DNA from: an uncultured Algoriphagus sp.
GTDB lineage: Bacteria; Bacteroidota; Bacteroidia; Cytophagales; Cyclobacteriaceae
Assembly: GCA_903952135.1 (NCBI GenBank)
Contig: CAJBER010000051.1
Span: forward strand, 38,178 to 102,177
Length of the DNA stretch: 64,000 bases
Reading direction: 5' to 3'
A model generated the notes under the pieces. The model was given only the letters and a program-made list of their open reading frames with translations. It searched no databases and was not told the origin of the DNA. The position numbers and the translations under genes were made by a program. Positions 8,660 to 16,102 of this stretch are shown one piece after another; within the stretch, counting starts at the first letter, position 1, and the number at the start of each line of letters is the position of its first letter.

Positions 8660-11600
8660 TTAAGCCTTAATTAGGCGTACTGCCAATTCAAATTCATCCA
8701 TATCTAAAACGGTTGCTTCTCCTTCCAATTTGCCTACGGCAAGAGAGATGGCCTGCGTTTCTTCTTGGATATATCCTCCAAACAATGCGATGGAAGCATT
8801 GACTAAAGGATTGCTGTCGGATACGAGGAGCGTGATTTTATCCTGTACCTCCAGACCAAGGTCCTTGCGTAGGTTTTGGATGCGATTGACCAAATCACGG
8901 GCAACCCCTTCTTGCTTCAATTCTTCGGTCAGGGTTACATCCAGCGCTACAGTCACCCCTTGATCCGAAGCAACTGACCAGCCTGGTATATCTTGGGAGC
9001 TGATCAATACTTCTTCGAGTAGCAGGTCGATTTCTTCCCCTTCTACCGAAAGCAGGTAATGTCCCTCACGCTCGATTTGGTTGATTTCTGTGGCTCCCCA
9101 GCTTTGTAAGGCGGCCACCACAAAACGCATTTTTGGACCCAATTTCTTGCCCAATACGGGTAAGTTGGGCTTGATATTCTTTACCAAGATTCCGGATGCA
9201 TCATCTAGGTATTCGATCTCCTTGATGTTGACTTCCGTTTGGATTAGCTCCGCCATCTTAGCTACTTGTGACTTGAATTTTTCGGAAAGTACAGGCACCA
9301 GGATGCGCTGCAAAGGCTGACGCACCTTGATTTTTTCCTTCTTTCTCAAGGAGTGTACCAAGGAAGAGATCGTCTGTGCCAGGTCCATGCTTGTTTCCAA
9401 GTCAGGATTGATCAGCGAATGATTGGCAGTGTTCCAGTCAGTCAAGTGCACGGAGGCCTTTCCGGATTCTCCTGCCTCGGTCAAGTTTTTGTACAACCAG
9501 TCCGCATAGAAAGGCGCAAAGGAAGACATCAGTTGGCTGAGCGTAAAGAGGCACTCGTACAAGGTCTCGTAGGCGGCCTGCTTGTCGGCCTGCATGTCAC
9601 CTCTCCAGAATCGCTTCCGAGCAAGACGTACGTACCAGTTGGACAGTTGATCTACCGTAAAATTTTGGATCGCACGGGTAGCCTTGGTGGCGTCGTAGCC
9701 ATCCATGGCTACTTCTACTTCCAGGATAAGAGATTGCAACTTAGATAGGATCCATTGATCGAGCTCTGCTCGCTCTTGCACTGGAACGGCCTTTTCTGCC
9801 CGGTAGATGAAAGCATCGAGGTTGGCATACAAAGCAAAGAAATTATAGGTATTCTGCAGGGTACCAAAGAAGCGTCGCTGCACTTCGGTCACTCCGTCCA
9901 AGTTGAATTTAAGGTTGTCCCAAGGGTTGGCATTGCTGAGCAAGTACCAGCGCAAGGCGTCGGGTCCGTACTCCTTCAAGGTTTTGAAGGGGTCAACGGC
10001 ATTGCCGAGGCGCTTGGACATCTTGTTTCCATTTTTGTCCAGCACCAAACCGTTGGCGATGACATTTTTGAAGGAAACGCTGTCAAATAGCATCACCGAC
10101 AAAGCGTGAAGTGTAAAGAACCAGCCTCGAGTCTGATCTACCCCTTCCGCGATGTAATCCGCAGGGAAGTTGGCGGCAAAAACGTCCTTGTTTTCAAATG
10201 GATAGTGCCACTGGGCATAAGGCATGGCGCCTGAATCAAACCAAACGTCAATCAAGTCGGTCTCACGGAACATTTTTTGTCCTTTGGGAGAAAGCAAGAT
10301 TACGTCATCCACATAAGGACGGTGTAGGTCGAGCTCCTTGCCTGCATAAGGTGAAGCAGTCATGAAGCCTGCGGCCACTGACTTGTCGATTTCTGCTTGC
10401 AGCTCTGCGATGGAGCCGATGCATTTCTCCTCAGTGCCATCGGCAGTTCTCCAGATGGGTAGCGGGGTGCCCCAGAAACGGGAGCGGCTCAAGTTCCAGT
10501 CCACCAAGTTCTCCAGCCAGTTGCCAAATCTACCAGTGCCTGTGGCCTCTGGTTTCCATTGGATGGTTTTGTTGAGTTCCACCATGCGGTCTTTGTAGGC
10601 GGTGGTTTTGATAAACCAACTTTCCAGCGGGTAGTACAAAATCGGCTTGTCCGTTCTCCAGCAATGTGGATAACTGTGCTCGTATTTTTCGACCTTGAAG
10701 GCCTTGTTTTCATTTTTGAGGAGGATCGACAAGATCACGTCCGTGTTTTTGTAATCCTGTGCCGCCTCGTCATCCTGGGTGTAATTTTTGACATAGAAAT
10801 CATTCGGCCCAAAGGTCTTGTGGGCGCTGATTCCATGTTCCTGCATCTTGGCCACCAGGTATTCGCCGACGATGGGTAGGAATTTACCTTGACGGTCTAC
10901 CACGGGCACTTCGTTTCCGAGCTCGTCCTGGACAAAGATTCCAGGCACCTTTTGCTGAACTAAGGTTCTAAAGTCATCCGCACCAAAGGCCTTGGCCAAG
11001 TGCACAATGCCCGTACCGTCTTCGGTGGTCACGTAATCCCCGGCCACTACCGTAAAGGCAGGATGTGGAAGGGACAAGCCTGGGATTGGGAGCAGCTGTT
11101 CGTATTCCCAGCCGATCATGCTTTTTCCTTTAAACTCTTCCAGTACTTGGTAAGGAATCAGTTTGTCTCCAGGACGGTAGTCTTCTAGCGGGAGTTCTGC
11201 GGCTTTTGGAGAAAAGTAGGATGCTACCCTTGCTTTCGCCAAAATCACATCTACAGGCAAGTGGGTGTAGGGATTGAAGGTGCGCACCTTCACATAGTCT
11301 AGGTTTTCACCGATGGCCAAAGCCGAGTTGGAAGGCAGGGTCCAAGGCGTAGTAGTCCAGGCTAGGATGTAGGTATTAGTTTGCCCTTTGAGTTTAAACT
11401 GCCCCGTGATGGAGGTGTCTTTTACCTCGCGGTAGCAGCCTGGCTGATTGAGTTCGTGTGAACTGAGTCCCGTCCCTGCTGCAGGGGAGTAGGGCTGTAT
11501 GGTGTAGCCTTTGTAGAGCAGTCCTTTTTCGTAAAGCTGCTTGAGGAGGTACCAAAGGGACTCGATGTAATTGGAATCAAAGGTGATGTAAGGATCTTCC

Positions 11601-12034
11601 AAGTCCACCCAATAGCCGATTTTCTCGGTGAGCTCGTCCCACTCATTCTTGAAGCGCATCACCGTTTCCCGGCACTTTTTGTTGTACTCGGCTACGGTGA
11701 TCTTTTTTCCAATATCTTCTTTAGTGATGCCTAACTCCTTTTCTACTTGAAGTTCCACAGGGAGGCCGTGTGTATCCCATCCTCCTTTGCGTTTGACTTG
11801 AAATCCGCGCAGGGTTTTGTAGCGGCAAAAGATATCCTTGAGGGTACGGGCCATGACGTGGTGGATACCGGGCGTACCGTTGGCAGAAGGAGGTCCTTCA
11901 TAAAAAGTAAAGGTCTTGGCCCCTTCTCGGTTGGAGATGGATTTCTCGAAAATCTGATTTTCTTTCCAATACTGAAGGACCGACTCACCGATGTGGGGGT
12001 AGTCAACCTGCTTAAATTCCTGGTACGTTTTCAC
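8660..12034 (-). CDS. ileS: Isoleucyl-tRNA synthetase, type 2 with GIHH signature
   Basis: Class I synthetase charging tRNA-Ile, 1124 aa, of the eukaryote-like IleRS2 type (GGWDTHGLPVE after the signature motif, long C-terminal part). The adenylation KMSKS motif is KMSKR at 671-675, and an editing CP1 domain lies between about 190 and 420. The HIGH signature is unusual: residues 56-59 read GIHH where most class I enzymes have HxGH, so the first and third positions are swapped. I checked this on the nucleotide level. A GxHH swap has been described in IleRS2 enzymes that are hyper-resistant to mupirocin. No second ileS is seen in the window. It is followed by lspA. Confidence 0.97.
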   Translation of the reverse strand: MKTYQEFKQVDYPHIGESVLQYWKENQIFEKSISNREGAKTFTFYEGPPSANGTPGIHHVMARTLKDIFCRYKTLRGFQVKRKGGWDTHGLPVELQVEKELGITKEDIGKKITVAEYNKKCRETVMRFKNEWDELTEKIGYWVDLEDPYITFDSNYIESLWYLLKQLYEKGLLYKGYTIQPYSPAAGTGLSSHELNQPGCYREVKDTSITGQFKLKGQTNTYILAWTTTPWTLPSNSALAIGENLDYVKVRTFNPYTHLPVDVILAKARVASYFSPKAAELPLEDYRPGDKLIPYQVLEEFKGKSMIGWEYEQLLPIPGLSLPHPAFTVVAGDYVTTEDGTGIVHLAKAFGADDFRTLVQQKVPGIFVQDELGNEVPVVDRQGKFLPIVGEYLVAKMQEHGISAHKTFGPNDFYVKNYTQDDEAAQDYKNTDVILSILLKNENKAFKVEKYEHSYPHCWRTDKPILYYPLESWFIKTTAYKDRMVELNKTIQWKPEATGTGRFGNWLENLVDWNLSRSRFWGTPLPIWRTADGTEEKCIGSIAELQAEIDKSVAAGFMTASPYAGKELDLHRPYVDDVILLSPKGQKMFRETDLIDVWFDSGAMPYAQWHYPFENKDVFAANFPADYIAEGVDQTRGWFFTLHALSVMLFDSVSFKNVIANGLVLDKNGNKMSKRLGNAVDPFKTLKEYGPDALRWYLLSNANPWDNLKFNLDGVTEVQRRFFGTLQNTYNFFALYANLDAFIYRAEKAVPVQERAELDQWILSKLQSLILEVEVAMDGYDATKATRAIQNFTVDQLSNWYVRLARKRFWRGDMQADKQAAYETLYECLFTLSQLMSSFAPFYADWLYKNLTEAGESGKASVHLTDWNTANHSLINPDLETSMDLAQTISSLVHSLRKKEKIKVRQPLQRILVPVLSEKFKSQVAKMAELIQTEVNIKEIEYLDDASGILVKNIKPNLPVLGKKLGPKMRFVVAALQSWGATEINQIEREGHYLLSVEGEEIDLLLEEVLISSQDIPGWSVASDQGVTVALDVTLTEELKQEGVARDLVNRIQNLRKDLGLEVQDKITLLVSDSNPLVNASIALFGGYIQEETQAISLAVGKLEGEATVLDMDEFELAVRLIKA

Positions 12035-12401
12035 TGCGTCTATTCTGGTGTACTTGAAGAAATGTTTGTATTGAACTCCTCCCGACGAACATAAGTTGGG
12101 TCGAGCTTAGCACGCATGGCTAGGCATCTTGCTCAAAACAAGCCACAAAGATAGAAGAATTGGCCGTTCGTGGAAAGAAAATGACAGGAGGATTCTAGTG
12201 TTAAGGCCCTGTTGACATTCACTTCTTTTTGGAGTGCAGAAGACTTCGAAGATGGTTTTAGAATGTCACCTGGAACCTGAAAAATTTTATTCGCTAGTTT
12301 CATTGCAAATCTGGCCCAATTGGCCTCATTTTTGAGCTGAACCTATAACTGAAAGAATTTTAGTTCTGAACCTCTTTTTTCACCCCAAAAAAACCACTGC
12401 G
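12035..12401. other. Intergenic region between divergent ileS and the 58-aa gene
   Basis: About 370 bases without a gene I can support. It must hold the promoters of ileS (minus) and of the small CxxC protein (plus). I see no T-box-like structure, RNA gene or repeat of the two families found elsewhere. A 25-codon minus-strand reading frame just upstream of ileS is too short and featureless to call. Confidence 0.6.
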
Positions 12402-12578
12402 ATGACCGAACAACAACTACTTGCCTTGGAAGAAGCCATTACGGCTTTGAGAGCAAAACTAACCGGGGACATGTTTGCCGACATGGAAGTCCGTGACGAG
12501 ATCCACAACTTAGAAATGCAGCTCAAGGGAGTAAAGCCCCTCGACTCCCATTTTGATTGTGTAGGCTGCGGCAGCTAA
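12402..12578 (+). CDS. Small CxxC protein, 58 aa
   Basis: An ATG-started frame of 58 codons, too short for most automatic calls. The protein is acidic and helical (MTEQQLLALEEAITALRAKL...), consistent with a short coiled coil over residues 5-45, and ends in FDCVGCGS with a single CxxC pair. Function is not recognised; a metal- or redox-active tail is possible. The stop codon is only 10 bp before the pseudouridine synthase start, which suggests one operon. Support is the clean frame, the sensible composition and the tight spacing. Confidence 0.7.
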   Translation: MTEQQLLALEEAITALRAKLTGDMFADMEVRDEIHNLEMQLKGVKPLDSHFDCVGCGS

Positions 12579-12588
12579 GCCTACCGCT

Positions 12589-13215
12589 TTGGCCAGTTAT
12601 TTTATTACCTACAAGCCCTTTGGGGTGCTCACCCAGTTTAGTGGAGAAGGACCCACCCTGGCTACCTTAGGAGAATTTCCAAAGGAGGTGTATCCAGTGG
12701 GTCGCTTGGATAAGGATAGCGAGGGTTTGCTCCTCCTTACCGACGACAAGAGCTTGAACCACCAGTTGCTCAACCCCCGATTTGCGCACCAGCGTACCTA
12801 TTATGTGCAGGTGGAGGGAATTCCTACTCCCGAAGCTTTGGCCCAATTGCAAGCCGGTGTGACCATTCAAGTGGATGGAAAGCCGTATCGCACCAAGCCT
12901 GCGTTGGTCAAATTATTAGCCGAAGCCCCAACACTTCCCGATCGAGATCCTCCCATTCGCTTCCGTGCAGCTATCCCAGATCGCTGGCTGGCCCTTACCT
13001 TGATTGAAGGCAAAAACCGCCAAGTGCGAAAAATGACCGCTGCGGTAGGTTTTCCTACCCTCAGGCTGGTTCGCTCTTCCATGGAAAAAATCACGCTAGA
13101 TGGGATGGAAGTTGGGGAAGTTCGGGAACTCAGCCAGGAGGTAGTGTACCGCGCACTGGGGCTGACAGGATTTGCCAAGCCTAGGGCTGGAGGAAGTATA
13201 AATCGGAGGTCTTAA
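12589..13215 (+). CDS. RsuA/RluE-family pseudouridine synthase
   Basis: A 208-aa enzyme that isomerises uridine in rRNA. The catalytic aspartate is D41 in YPVGRLDKDSEGLLLLTDD. YFITYKPFGVLTQF precedes it and EGKNRQVRKMTAAVG follows near residue 150, both typical of the RsuA/RluE branch. There is no S4 domain, and the length fits RluE-like proteins. No ATG is available: the frame opens after a stop at 12562-12564 and the only suitable start is TTG at 12589. The C-terminal tail (GFAKPRAGGSINRRS) is basic. The exact target nucleotide is uncertain. Confidence 0.9.
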   Translation: MASYFITYKPFGVLTQFSGEGPTLATLGEFPKEVYPVGRLDKDSEGLLLLTDDKSLNHQLLNPRFAHQRTYYVQVEGIPTPEALAQLQAGVTIQVDGKPYRTKPALVKLLAEAPTLPDRDPPIRFRAAIPDRWLALTLIEGKNRQVRKMTAAVGFPTLRLVRSSMEKITLDGMEVGEVRELSQEVVYRALGLTGFAKPRAGGSINRRS

Positions 13216-13333
13216 AAATTCCTAAAAATCAGCCTGGCGTTCGGGAATGCGCTCCGGAAACTGTAAGATTGGGGATTGGTACAATTTCTCCTAATTTAGC
13301 CAACCCAAACAAGTACATATAAAGACGAGTCAT

Positions 13334-14305
13334 ATGCATCAGGAAAAAATTGCTGAAGTCATTCAGGAAGTGAAGAAAGTAGTGGTAGGCCAAGACAAGA
13401 TGATCAATCGCTTGTTGATTGGCTTGTTTACCAATGGACACATTCTATTGGAAGGTGTGCCAGGACTTGCCAAAACCTTGACCGTAAACACGCTTGCCAA
13501 GGTGCTTCATTTAAATTTCAACCGCATTCAGTTTACCCCCGATTTATTGCCTTCAGACTTGATTGGTACGATGATTTACAATCAGCAAAAATCCAATTTT
13601 GAGGTAAAGAAAGGGCCTATTTTTTCGAACGTTATTCTAGCGGATGAGGTCAACCGTTCTCCTGCAAAGGTGCAGTCGGCCCTCCTGGAAGCCATGCAAG
13701 AAAAGCAGGTGACCATTGGGGAGACTACCTACCCCTTGGATCGTCCTTTCTTGGTATTGGCAACCCAAAACCCTGTAGATCAGGAAGGAACTTATCCGCT
13801 ACCCGAAGCCCAGGTGGACCGATTCATGATGAAGGTGCACATTGATTACCCGAGCAAATCCGACGAGATGGAAGTAATGCGCAGGATGTCCAACATGCAG
13901 TATTCAGCTGATGTGAAGCCCATCCTGTCCAAGCAAGATATTTTTGACATCCGCGACCAGATCAATGCAGTTACTTTGGCGGAGCCATTGGAGCATTACA
14001 TCATTGAACTGGTGTTTGCCACCCGTTTCCCTGCGGACTATGGCTTGAAGGACGAAGCGAAATACATTCTATTTGGAGTATCGCCTCGTGCGAGTATCAA
14101 TTTGAATTTGGCAGCCAAGGCGGTAGCCTTCATGGATGGCCGCGATTATGTGTTGCCTGAGGACATCAAAGAAATTGCCGAAGACGTGTTGAATCACCGA
14201 ATTTTGCTCAATTACGAGGCAGAAGCAGATCAAATAAGTACGCGTGATCTCGTAAAAACTTTACTTGAAAAAGTGCCGATTAATAAGTCCGTAACATTAA
14301 AGTAA
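13334..14305 (+). CDS. MoxR-family AAA+ ATPase
   Basis: A 323-aa AAA+ chaperone of the MoxR type. Walker A is GVPGLAKT, Walker B is ILADEVNRSPAK, the sensor region is FLVLATQNPVDQEGTYPLPEAQVDRF, and a C-terminal lid domain completes the usual length. MoxR proteins generally act on von Willebrand A-domain partners and are encoded next to DUF58 and VWA genes. Here none follows: a strong terminator closes the gene and the next gene is unrelated. The ATG at 13334 is preceded by an AT-rich leader. Confidence 0.95.
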   Translation: MHQEKIAEVIQEVKKVVVGQDKMINRLLIGLFTNGHILLEGVPGLAKTLTVNTLAKVLHLNFNRIQFTPDLLPSDLIGTMIYNQQKSNFEVKKGPIFSNVILADEVNRSPAKVQSALLEAMQEKQVTIGETTYPLDRPFLVLATQNPVDQEGTYPLPEAQVDRFMMKVHIDYPSKSDEMEVMRRMSNMQYSADVKPILSKQDIFDIRDQINAVTLAEPLEHYIIELVFATRFPADYGLKDEAKYILFGVSPRASINLNLAAKAVAFMDGRDYVLPEDIKEIAEDVLNHRILLNYEAEADQISTRDLVKTLLEKVPINKSVTLK

Positions 14306-14322
14306 CACGAATCCGCTGTTAG

Positions 14323-14350
14323 AAAGGGCTTCTCGAATGAGAAGCCCTTT
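14323..14350 (+). terminator. Terminator after moxR
   Basis: Perfect 12-bp stem AAAGGGCTTCTC / GAGAAGCCCTTT with a GAAT loop and a T run, 17 bases past the MoxR stop. Confidence 0.93.
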
Positions 14351-14422
14351 TTTTTGTGCCTGCTGTTAATTCAAGGTTAATTACCCCCTGTTTTTTTAAA
14401 AAAAGGATAACTCGTTTTTTTC

Positions 14423-14451
14423 TTGGAGGCATAAAATCCGCTGCACATTTG
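14423..14451 (+). promoter_or_regulatory. Possible Bacteroidota-type promoter for the lipoprotein/TonB receptor pair
   Basis: TTG at 14423 and CACATTTG at 14444-14451, 18 bases apart, resemble the -33 TTTG and -7 TAnnTTTG elements of Bacteroidota, with one deviation (CA for TA). The distance of about 40 bases to the ATG at 14492 is reasonable. This rests on a visual match only. Confidence 0.35.
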
Positions 14452-14491
14452 TATCATAATCGCTTCGCAAATTCTTAATCACACATAACCA

Positions 14492-16015
14492 ATGAAAAAG
14501 TTCACGTACGCACTTACTTTGTTAACTGCATTTACACTTGTGTTTACAAGTTGTACTGAAGAAGAAAAGCCGGACAATGGTGTAACCATTTCAGGTATCC
14601 CTGCTACTGCAAAAATTGATGCAGGCGCAAAACTAGGTCCCGTTACTGGCACCGCTGAAGGTCTTGACGGTTTGGTTTCTTTGGCTATCACTAAAGACGG
14701 AGCAGCACTTTCTACTGCACCTTTGAGCGGAACTTCTGCTACTTTTCCTTTTGAATACACTGCTGTTGCAGCAGATGCTGGCAAAAACTTGGTATTCGAA
14801 TTTACTGTAACTGACACAGACGGTGATGTAGCCAAGACTACACACGTATTGACTGTAGGCGCTGAGCCAACTACCATCCGCGTTACAAGCAATATCACTG
14901 CAAATACCACTTGGGTAACAGGTAAAACTTACATCTTGGGAAGCAGAATTGTAGTTACTTCTCCTGCTAAATTGACTATCCAAAAAGGAGTAATCATCAA
15001 AGGTGAAGCTGGAACTGGTGCCAACGCTACTGCACTACTTATCGCTAGAGGCGCGCAAATCGACGCACAAGGAACCGCTACTGAGCCAATCATTTTTACT
15101 TCCGTAGCTGACGAAATTGCCCCTGGTCAAATTTCTTCTCCAAACTTAGAACCAACTCAGGAAGGTCTTTGGGGAGGCTTAATCATTCTAGGAAAAGCGA
15201 AGTGCTCGCTTGCAGGTGACGTAGCCGAACTTCAAATTGAAGGTATCCCAGCATCTGACACCAACGGATTGTACGGAGGAACAAATGATGCAGACAACTC
15301 TGGTATCCTTAAATTTATCTCTATCCGTCACGGTGGTGCCTTGATCGGTGCTAGTAACGAGATCAACGGATTGACTCTTGGTGGTGTAGGTTCCGGAACC
15401 GTAATCGAAAACGTAGAAGTAGTAGCTAACCAGGACGATGGTATCGAATGGTTTGGTGGAACAGTTTCTGTAAAGAATGCTTTGATATGGAACTCAGGTG
15501 ATGATGCAGTAGATACTGACCAGTCTTGGGCAGGTACTTTGGACAACTTTATCGTAATCGCTGGCGTGAATACAGACCACGGTCTTGAAATTGACGGACC
15601 TGAAGGCGCATACAATGCTGCTCATACCGTGAAAAACGGTTCTGTTAAAGGTCACCCAGCTTCTGAATTCGGTGACTTCAGATCTAAGGCTAGAGGTACT
15701 TTTGAAAACTTGTACTTCTTCAACTTTCCTGCTCCAGCAGATACGTACAATGGTGTAGCGAACGCCGGTAGAGGTGATCTTTCTCTAGATGCCGCTACTG
15801 TTCCAAACTTCACAGGAACTACTGGCCCACTTGTTTTCAACAAACTTGAGGCTACACTAAAATCAGGTGTCACTTTGGCAACTGCTTTCCGCAACGGTAC
15901 AGATGCTTATGCTACTGAAGTTGCCTTGAAGGCAAACACAGTTGGCGCTACCAAGTCTGCCTTCACAGGTTGGACCTGGGCTGACAAAGCTGGTGCACTA
16001 GCCGATTTCAAATAA
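14492..16015 (+). CDS. Secreted beta-helix-like lipoprotein, partner of TonB receptor
   Basis: A 507-aa exported lipoprotein: hydrophobic signal MKKFTYALTLLTAFTLVFTSC with the lipobox cysteine at 21, followed by the acidic stretch EEEKPDNG. Residues about 30-125 form an Ig-like beta domain. From about 140 onward there are repeated short beta-strand turns (GAQIDAQGTATEPIIFTS, GLWGGLIILGKA, ENVEVVANQDDGIEWFGG, GSVKGHPASEFGDF) suggesting a right-handed parallel beta-helix. No T9SS C-terminal sorting domain is seen. It sits directly upstream of a large TonB receptor, so a surface-exposed binding role alongside that receptor is likely. The ligand is unknown. Confidence 0.85.
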   Translation: MKKFTYALTLLTAFTLVFTSCTEEEKPDNGVTISGIPATAKIDAGAKLGPVTGTAEGLDGLVSLAITKDGAALSTAPLSGTSATFPFEYTAVAADAGKNLVFEFTVTDTDGDVAKTTHVLTVGAEPTTIRVTSNITANTTWVTGKTYILGSRIVVTSPAKLTIQKGVIIKGEAGTGANATALLIARGAQIDAQGTATEPIIFTSVADEIAPGQISSPNLEPTQEGLWGGLIILGKAKCSLAGDVAELQIEGIPASDTNGLYGGTNDADNSGILKFISIRHGGALIGASNEINGLTLGGVGSGTVIENVEVVANQDDGIEWFGGTVSVKNALIWNSGDDAVDTDQSWAGTLDNFIVIAGVNTDHGLEIDGPEGAYNAAHTVKNGSVKGHPASEFGDFRSKARGTFENLYFFNFPAPADTYNGVANAGRGDLSLDAATVPNFTGTTGPLVFNKLEATLKSGVTLATAFRNGTDAYATEVALKANTVGATKSAFTGWTWADKAGALADFK

Positions 16016-16030
16016 TTCAACATTCCCAAG

Positions 16031-16066
16031 AGGAAAGGAAGGTCTTGCAAGGATCCTTCCTTTCCT
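16031..16066 (+). terminator. 12-bp hairpin between lipoprotein and TonB receptor genes
   Basis: Perfect stem AGGAAAGGAAGG / CCTTCCTTTCCT with a 12-base loop and a pyrimidine-rich 3' side containing TTTTT. It lies 16 bases after the lipoprotein stop and 37 before the receptor start. It may act as a partial terminator or mRNA stabiliser, setting unequal expression of the two genes. Confidence 0.75.
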
Positions 16067-16102
16067 TTTTCCCTTTACTAATAGATTTTCTCTTAACGCT
16101 GT

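Noticed and set aside
12053-12110. 25-codon leader-peptide-like frame upstream of ileS
   Set aside because: No run of isoleucine codons and no attenuator-like hairpin with a T run before ileS.
13229-13441. 70-codon minus-strand frame opposite the MoxR start
   Set aside because: Mostly antisense to moxR and its promoter, with no protein-like pattern.
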